DNA of 10,203 bases from Willaertia magna (taxonomy: Eukaryota; Heterolobosea; Eutetramitea; Acrasida; Naegleriidae): NCBI GenBank assembly GCA_902984215.1, contig CADWAF010004801.1, positions 1 through 10,203 on the forward strand. The letters are read 5' to 3'. The notes under the pieces were generated by a model, which was given only the letters and a program-made list of their open reading frames with translations, ran no database searches and was not told the DNA's origin. Shown here piece after piece: positions 6,367 through 10,203 of the stretch; the first letter of the stretch is position 1; each line of letters begins with the position of its first letter. The position numbers and the translations under genes are program-made.

Positions 6367-7065
6367 TCAATGAATACAATAAATACTTGAACAAAAGTAA
6401 AACTTTTTAGTACTTTTAGAATTCCCTGGTCTTAATATTAATGAATTATCACATTTTACAGGATTTCCTTCATTACATTGAGGATTTGCACATTTATATT
6501 GTTCTAACGATAATATAAAATTATCACAACAATAACAACGTAAATTAGTAAGTGTTTTATTAATTTTTTTCTTATTTTCATCAGTTTCTAAATCAACTTT
6601 ATCTTTTGCATCAGCTAAACAAGCATTAATATCTTTAGTTATTTTAATTCTACAATTAATACTAACAAAATGATCAGATTTACAATAAAAAAGATTGTAA
6701 TTACCACAGTTTAACCGAATAGAATATTTTTTTTTGTTACATTTTTTAGTACAACTATTAACACTACATAATTCCCTAGATTTATCAGTACTTTTCTTTA
6801 ATTTCTTTTTTGACGGTTGAAGTTCTTCTCTTATACTTAAAGAAAAATATGGTTCTTTTGATTGAGAATTTAACGGGGGTAACAATGTTGGTGGTGGAAT
6901 TGTTGATGTATTTGGTTTATAAGAAGTATGAACCAATTCAACTTTTTCTTCATAATTATAAAGACATTTATGTAAATGTGGATATGCAAGTTCTATTTTA
7001 ATAAAATTTTTACACAATGGACAATAAAAAGTATTTTTAGTGTTTTCTTCATTACTATTTATCAT
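6367..7065 (-). CDS. Zinc-finger ORF of the Harbinger element (UBZ4-like finger plus two Cys clusters)
   Basis: 232 residues, ATG at 7063-7065, TGA at 6367-6369. The N-terminal finger is C15-x2-C18-x11-H30-x3-C34 followed by Leu, identical in spacing to that of the protein at 3242-4045. A Pro/Ser/Thr linker (50-66) and a Lys-rich patch (86-91) follow. The middle cluster has C100, C105, C109, C120, C128, H132 and C138. The last cluster has C177, C179, C180, C192, C197, C205, C225 and C230. The stop is immediately followed by the ATG of the transposase in the same frame. Either this is the DNA-binding N-terminal half of a single transposase broken by a stop, comparable to THAP-plus-DDE_4 proteins, or it is a separate accessory protein of the kind Harbinger elements often encode. 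In the related stand-alone protein, sequence continues beyond the FCS-C motif in a similar way, which slightly favours a fusion. Confidence 0.75.
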   Translation of the reverse strand: MINSNEENTKNTFYCPLCKNFIKIELAYPHLHKCLYNYEEKVELVHTSYKPNTSTIPPPTLLPPLNSQSKEPYFSLSIREELQPSKKKLKKSTDKSRELCSVNSCTKKCNKKKYSIRLNCGNYNLFYCKSDHFVSINCRIKITKDINACLADAKDKVDLETDENKKKINKTLTNLRCYCCDNFILSLEQYKCANPQCNEGNPVKCDNSLILRPGNSKSTKKFYFCSSIYCIH

Positions 7066-7185
7066 TTTGACGGTTTTTTGTTTTTTTAAAATTTTTATGT
7101 TTTTTTTAAATCTTGATTTTTGCTCTTAAAAGTTGTTGATTTTTACAAAAAAGTTATGATTTTGATAGTTGACTTCAATTTCATT

Positions 7186-7223
7186 ATTTAAGTATGAACT
7201 TTTAGTTTCGTTTCGTATCAGTG
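7186..7223. repeat. Right terminal repeat of the Harbinger-type element
   Basis: Starting at ATTTAAGTATGAAC and ending TTTCGTTTCGTATCAGTG, these 38 bp match the right end of MITE copy 2 (7780s-7818) with a handful of substitutions. This is the main evidence that the MITEs and the transposase element share one family. It is 142 bp upstream of the zinc-finger ORF start, so it may also hold its promoter. Confidence 0.75.
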
Positions 7224-7448
7224 TAAGTTGCACTGATACGAAATGAATTTTTTTTGTGATTAATCAAATTTTGCTTTTTTTTCCCTAAAAAATATTGATT
7301 TTGGCTATAAATACGTGAATTTTAAGTTTTTTTATTGAACAAAATTCCGCTATTTCTCTAAATTTTCTTCAAATTTCTCGTTTTTTCTTCAAAAAAAATC
7401 CGATTTTTGCGTAAATCTTGATGTTTACAAGATTTACGTGATTTAAGT

Positions 7449-7785
7449 TGGGATTATCGTAAAGTGATCTCTCCACAACCATCTAATTCACACAAATCAG
7501 CTGTTTCACAAGAATTCTGCGAATAAACAGTTTTTTCGAGCAATTTTATGTTGTTTTTATTGGGCGGGTTACTTTGCTGTGTATTAAAAAGTAAAAACAT
7601 TACAAAATTTTACTAAAAATAATTTGAGATTACAAAATTAACTAAAAAATAATTTGGGCCCTCCTCTAAAAAAGCTTTACAGCACAATAATTATAGATTT
7701 TGGTCGTTTTGTGTTAAAGAAAAACTTTAAAATAAAACTGTTGTTTCTTCGTTTTCAGCGAAAAAGTGACTTTACGATAATCCCA
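7449..7785. mobile_element. 337-bp element with TGGGATTATCG inverted repeats and AGT duplication, nested in MITE copy 2
   Basis: The terminal inverted repeats TGGGATTATCGTAAAGT (7449-7465) and its reverse complement (7769-7785) match perfectly over 17 bp. AGT flanks both sides (7446-7448 and 7786-7788), and removing the element plus one AGT restores TTTAAGTACGAAC, the sequence of the intact family. A 3-bp duplication with GGG-type ends fits PIF/Harbinger MITEs, but the target is not the usual TWA, so the superfamily is uncertain. It is unrelated to its host MITE by terminal sequence. No convincing coding content. Confidence 0.8.
7599..7658. repeat. 30-bp tandem repeat, two copies, inside the 337-bp element
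   Basis: ATTACAAAATTTTACTAAAA... is repeated directly as ATTACAAAATTAACTAAAAA..., both units ending AATTTG(A/G)G. A few substitutions separate the units. A GGGCCC palindrome follows at once. Confidence 0.65.
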
Positions 7786-7818
7786 AGTACGAACTTTCGA
7801 TTTCGTTTCGTATCAGTG

Positions 7819-8055
7819 CAAGTGCAACTTTTTGCTATCCAACAAACTATTTTAATGTGCAAGATGACAGGAGTCAAAAGAATCACATACCAACAACTAA
7901 CTTTTGAAACACTTTCAATTAAAACATTACTAAGCAACATTTGTTACCACAGTATTTAAATGACCTTTCCAAAACCACAAAATTGTACAAATTAATTTAC
8001 ACAACCAAAATTACAACAATAGATTACATGAATTTAATGAGAAATTGCATTAATT
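7819..8055. other. Intergenic stretch, no gene seen
   Basis: Between the MITE end and the upstream region of the 8203 gene. It begins with CAAGTGCAAC, which partly repeats the MITE terminus, then runs as AT/CA-rich sequence. The short open frames here lack coding character. It probably serves as promoter-distal sequence of the 8203 gene. Confidence 0.4.
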
Positions 8056-8076
8056 GAATATTCTATTGATTCTTTA
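8056..8076 (+). promoter_or_regulatory. Conserved heat-shock-element-like block upstream of the first tandem gene
   Basis: GAATATTCTATTGATTCTTT begins 147 bp before the ATG at 8203. The paralogous gene at 8828 has GAATATTCTTTGATTCTTTT 151 bp before its ATG. GAA-nn-TTC is the core of heat-shock factor binding sites; here one clean dimer site is followed by GATTC. The sequence conservation and matching position are seen; the factor is inferred. Confidence 0.5.
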
Positions 8077-8202
8077 TTGCATTCCACAGCAATTTAACAT
8101 TCGCTTTGAAAAAAAAAGAAACTAACAACCACGTATTAAAACAAATTTATTATTTGCATTGCACTATCACCACCACTACTGACAATAATAATATTAACAA
8201 GA

Positions 8203-8445
8203 ATGGGCTCAAAAACAAGTAGAATAACAGATAAGAATAATGTTATTGATATATTAGATACTCCAATTTGTTCAAAAAGACATAGAGTATTTCATTATCA
8301 TTTAACAAAATATGAATTTCCTCCAAAATCTCAATTTTCTTCAAGTAGTTATTTAAATAGTTTAACAAAGGATTATGAGGCTTTGGAAAATGAATATAAT
8401 CAAGCAATATTGCAAAGTGGAATAAAGAAAAATTGTAGAAATTAA
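8203..8445 (+). CDS. Small predicted N-myristoylated protein, tandem copy 1 (80 residues)
   Basis: ATGGGC start with A at -3, TAA stop, no intron. The N-terminus MGSKTSR fits the N-myristoyltransferase consensus (Gly2, Ser6, a basic residue after it), so attachment to membranes is likely if expressed. A central block, CSKR-(H)RVFHYHLTKYEFPPKSQFS, and LTKDYEALENEYNQAIL near residues 53-70 are shared with the neighbouring 79-residue protein at about half of all positions. The last part looks like a short amphipathic helix. No transmembrane segment or catalytic motif is visible and I do not recognise the family. The paralog lies 382 bp downstream on the same strand, so the pair arose by tandem duplication. 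A conserved upstream block suggests shared regulation. Confidence 0.85.
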   Translation: MGSKTSRITDKNNVIDILDTPICSKRHRVFHYHLTKYEFPPKSQFSSSSYLNSLTKDYEALENEYNQAILQSGIKKNCRN

Positions 8446-8676
8446 AATGTAAATAATAAATTTTTGTATTTAATTTAATTTTTTAAATTACATCTCTTAT
8501 TCCCTGCCTGACTTAACTATACTAAATAAAAACACTAATTCAACAATCTTAAAGTATAAAAACGAAAGAATAAGATTATGGTTAAAAGTTTACTATACGT
8601 TACCAAGCAGTTATGGATACCTTTTATCTAGTAGATTCCAGCTAGATTCACATTTAAAAAAGTAATGTATCAAATA
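8446..8676. other. Intergenic region between the tandem paralogs
   Basis: It holds a T/A-rich 3' flank with an AATAAA at 8455-8460 directly after the stop, then mixed sequence that includes two TAGATTC copies near 8631-8648. No coding frame of note. The conserved regulatory block of the downstream gene begins at 8677. Confidence 0.4.
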
Positions 8677-8696
8677 GAATATTCTTTGATTCTTTT
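8677..8696 (+). promoter_or_regulatory. Conserved heat-shock-element-like block upstream of the second tandem gene
   Basis: GAATATTCTTTGATTCTTTT, the counterpart of 8056-8076, differing mainly by loss of one A. Most of the surrounding upstream sequence has diverged between the two genes, apart from a CATTCG...GAAAAAAAA patch closer to each ATG, so this block stands out. Confidence 0.5.
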
Positions 8697-8827
8697 AAAA
8701 GCAGCGAAATGTATAAAATCTGACAGTTTTGGTTTGAAATATTCATTCGAAAAAAAAACAACACAAACTTTAATAGTTTTAACTCAACAACGAAACAACT
8801 AAACAATATTAATAACCTCAACTAACA

Positions 8828-9067
8828 ATGGGCGCAAAGATTAGTAGAACTGATAGAGATAATGAAGAGAATGACATTATGGAAACAATAATGTATTGTT
8901 CAAAAAGACAACAAGTATTTCATTATCATTTAGCTAAATATGAATTTCCTCCAAAACCACAATATTCTCACGATTTTTATTTAGATAATTTAACGAAAGA
9001 TTATAGTGTATTAGAAAGAAGTTTTAATCAAGCAAAATTGAGAGCAATCGCTTTAAAACAACACTAA
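8828..9067 (+). CDS. Small predicted N-myristoylated protein, tandem copy 2 (79 residues)
   Basis: Paralog of the 8203 gene with the same architecture: MGAKISR N-terminus (Gly2, Ser6, Arg7), a variable acidic stretch, CSKRQQVFHYHLAKYEFPPK, YLDNLTKDY...LE...NQA.L, then a divergent tail. The divergence at about half of the sites, with the VFHYHL-KYEFPPK and LTKDY blocks preserved and both frames intact, indicates that both proteins have been kept under selection. ATGGGC start in an A-rich CAAC-containing leader, TAA stop. A soluble protein held at a membrane by a lipid anchor is the simplest reading; its partner is unknown. Confidence 0.85.
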   Translation: MGAKISRTDRDNEENDIMETIMYCSKRQQVFHYHLAKYEFPPKPQYSHDFYLDNLTKDYSVLERSFNQAKLRAIALKQH

Positions 9068-9322
9068 TTTTTTGATAATTAATTAAATCAAATTAATCAT
9101 TTCATTTCATTACAATCTAGGTTTAAATCAAATTGTAAATAAAAATCTTATTATTAGTCCAATTGCATTTAATTGTTAAAAAATTGTTACTTTTTTTATT
9201 CCTTAAAATTCGAAATTTAAATGAGAATGATAAATAAGGCTTTGCGTTATTTTATTTTTTAAAATTTTAATCGTTTATAGACGTTGCGTTTTTGATTAAA
9301 TTACTACAAAAAAAAATACAAA

Positions 9323-9772
9323 ATGAGCGGTTTGTATGAAAAGTGGTTGTCTGGTGAGGACGTTTCGGAAGATGATGAAGAGGAAGAAGAATATAAAGAA
9401 GAAGAGGAAGAGGAAAGTCATAACGAAGAAGAAGAAGAAGAGAAGGAAGAAAATGATAAGAATGCAATAAATGATAATTTAGAAGGAGATGATCCTTTAG
9501 TTTTGTATAAAGATCTTACCAAAGGAGTAGATAAATCTGTTATAAGTACTAATGCAAAACTTGCAGGTAAAGTAGATGAAGAGAAAGAAGAAGAAGAACA
9601 AAAAGAAGATCAGCCAACTGTTTCTGGAATTAAAGGCTTAAACTTTTATATGCCTCCAGCCAATACAACAACAACTGAAAAGGAAGAAAAGGAGGAAACT
9701 AATGAAGAAAAACGTAAGAAAGAAGATGAAGAGGAAGAAGAAGATGAAACTAAAAAGAGAAAATTAGATTAA
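9323..9772 (+). CDS. Highly acidic protein with C-terminal NLS-like tail (149 residues)
   Basis: ATG at 9323 after an A-rich leader, TAA at 9770-9772. After MSGLYEKWLSGEDVS come long Glu runs (about 17-42), then a less charged central part (DDPLVLYKDLTKGVDKSVISTNAKLAG, 56-82), more Glu, a short hydrophobic motif VSGIKGLNFYMPP (100-112), and a Lys/Glu-rich end finishing KKRKLD (144-149). That ending resembles a monopartite nuclear localisation signal. Acidic, Lys-tailed proteins of this type are often nuclear chaperone-like or chromatin/RNA-processing factors, but no family is recognised. The conserved-looking motifs between the acidic tracts argue for a real gene rather than a repeat-derived ORF. 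It converges on the gene at 9975. Confidence 0.75.
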   Translation: MSGLYEKWLSGEDVSEDDEEEEEYKEEEEEESHNEEEEEEKEENDKNAINDNLEGDDPLVLYKDLTKGVDKSVISTNAKLAGKVDEEKEEEEQKEDQPTVSGIKGLNFYMPPANTTTTEKEEKEETNEEKRKKEDEEEEEDETKKRKLD

Positions 9773-9888
9773 GCAACAATAACATGTTAACAGATTTCCT
9801 TTACAAAACAAACTCTAAATTTTTTAATCTAGGTACCTACTTACACTATTTAACAATTTTAAACTTTTTACAGCTTTAATTTTATAAT

Positions 9889-9894
9889 AATAAA
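9889..9894 (+). terminator. Putative poly(A) signal for the 9323 gene
   Basis: AATAAA 117 nt after the stop. It fits position and strand, but such hexamers are frequent in AT-rich DNA. Confidence 0.3.
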
Positions 9895-9903
9895 GCAAAA
9901 ATG

Positions 9904-9909
9904 TTTATT
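9904..9909 (-). terminator. Putative poly(A) signal for the minus-strand gene at 9975
   Basis: AATAAA on the minus strand, about 66 nt after the TAG at 9975-9977. It lies within 15 bp of the opposing signal, as in tightly packed convergent genes. Chance occurrence is possible. Confidence 0.3.
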
Positions 9910-9974
9910 TCATACCAAAAACGAACAGTAAATCTGTAAGAAATAAAAATCAGTAAATTTCGAATACAAAAATC

Positions 9975-10202
9975 CTACAACTTTGATGTTTTAAAGCTTG
10001 AATAAGGTTCAACATCTTCTCCACTACTACTACTGCTTGCTCCATTAGTACTATTATTTCCTTTAGAAGAAGATGGTTTAGCAAATAACTGTAATACTTG
10101 TTCCTTTGTAGCATTTGAATTAGCACCAAATACCTTAATAGCTTCTTCAAAAGAAGGCATTAAAGGATTAGCTTTATAAAACAATGCAGTTGCAGTATTA
10201 TG
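9975..10202 (-). CDS. C-terminal part of an unknown protein (5' end outside window)
   Basis: The frame is open from the window edge (10202) to TAG at 9975-9977, giving 75 residues. The ORF's first possible start is only a TTG at 10184, and the reading continues upstream as HNTATAL, so it is a partial gene. An ordered stretch (FYKANPLMPSFEEAIKVFGANSNATKEQVLQLFAKP) looks like two helices; it is followed by a Ser/Asn/Gly-rich tail ending FKTSKL. The Ser-rich tail is typical of a flexible C-terminus. I do not recognise the family. The other minus-strand frame overlapping it has no such structure. Confidence 0.65.
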   Translation of the reverse strand, partial: HNTATALFYKANPLMPSFEEAIKVFGANSNATKEQVLQLFAKPSSSKGNNSTNGASSSSSGEDVEPYSSFKTSKL

Positions 10203-10203
10203 T

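Larger units (their letters stand above)
4723..7223 (-). mobile_element. PIF/Harbinger-type DNA transposon, about 2.5 kb, transposase on minus strand, degraded
   Basis: The left end reads CACTGCTACGAAACGAA and the right end CGTTTCGTATCAGTG, so the termini are inverted repeats with one mismatch in the first 15. The match extends outward by TTA/TAA (4720-4722 and 7224-7226), so the exact boundary and target duplication are unresolved. Inside, on the minus strand, are a zinc-finger ORF (6367-7065) and a DDE_4-type transposase (5328-6366). A 369-bp foreign MITE is inserted near the left end. About 45 bp at the left and 38 bp at the right match the ends of the two MITEs, making this the likely autonomous relative, now probably inactive because of internal stop codons. 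It begins 33 bp after the tRNA-Asn gene. Confidence 0.8.
7231..7818. mobile_element. Second copy of the 248-bp Harbinger-type MITE, interrupted by a 337-bp insertion
   Basis: The left part (7231-7448) and right part (7786-7818) together reproduce MITE copy 1 nearly exactly. Differences I see are GATTAATC for GATTGATC, TTGCGTAAA for TTACGTAAA, TAAGTACG for TAAATACG and one T fewer in a T run. The ends are CACTGATACGAAA and TTTCGTATCAGTG. It starts only 7 bp after the end of the transposase-bearing element, in the same terminal orientation. The near-identity indicates recent amplification. Confidence 0.85.

Noticed and set aside
5719..7001. Plus-strand ORFs at 5719-5901 and 6810-7001
   Set aside because: Antisense shadows of the transposase and the zinc-finger ORF, both of which show family motifs on the other strand.
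7654..7959. Opposing ORFs of 101 and 61 codons
   Set aside because: They lie across the nested element and MITE terminal repeats and show no protein-like pattern.
9267..9467. Minus-strand ORF of 66 codons
   Set aside because: Antisense of the Glu-rich acidic gene; Leu/Pro/Ser content is a by-product of GAA/GAG repeats.
9950..10150. Second minus-strand frame near the right edge
   Set aside because: Overlaps the Ser-rich gene end in another frame, starts at a non-ATG codon, and reads poly-Val/Leu from the Ser/Asn repeats.
1..10203. CRISPR array, operon or prophage
   Set aside because: No regularly spaced repeats, no bacterial ribosome sites, and a clear eukaryotic tRNA, intron and protein domains.

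Overview
This is a strongly AT-rich nuclear DNA segment from a eukaryote. Supporting signs are an intact intron-less tRNA-Asn with pol III boxes and an oligo-T stop, a 43-nt GT...AG intron, poly-Asn/poly-Gln low-complexity proteins, an F-box, N-myristoylation motifs, and A-rich leaders without bacterial ribosome sites. A dictyostelid, a heterolobosean or an early-diverging AT-rich fungus would all fit; the sequence alone does not decide.

Layout. 2-1147 (+): 3' part of a low-complexity Asn/Ser/Lys-rich protein, its beginning outside the window. 1286-2506 (-): one open frame joining an F-box to about eight hydrophobic segments, with no ATG, so its 5' end is missing or in another exon. 2487-2829 (-): a less AT-rich, frameshifted coding remnant, cut by a 247-bp MITE (2830-3076). 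3242-4045 (+): a cysteine-rich zinc-finger protein whose first finger matches the Rad18/WRNIP1-type (UBZ4) spacing. 4080-4478 (-): unknown acidic-tailed protein. 4617-4689 (+): tRNA-Asn(GTT).

4723-7818 is a nest of DNA transposons. A PIF/Harbinger-type element (4723-7223) starts 33 bp after the tRNA. It carries, on the minus strand, a zinc-finger ORF (6367-7065) related to 3242-4045, followed directly and in the same frame by a DDE_4-type transposase (5328-6366) that has a short intron and internal stop codons. A 369-bp TTAA-flanked MITE sits inside its left end. Its terminal sequences are shared with the MITE at 2830-3076 and with a second, nearly identical MITE at 7231-7818, which is itself split by a 337-bp element with different inverted repeats and an AGT target duplication. 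The two MITEs are therefore probably non-autonomous relatives of the Harbinger element.

8203-9067 (+): tandem duplicate genes for 80- and 79-residue proteins, each with an N-myristoylation motif and each with a matching heat-shock-element-like block about 150 bp upstream. 9323-9772 (+): a very acidic protein ending in a nuclear-localisation-like tail. 9975-10202 (-): the C-terminal end of an unknown gene running off the window.

Apart from the transposon and its derivatives, and the tandem pair, no functional pathway links the genes.
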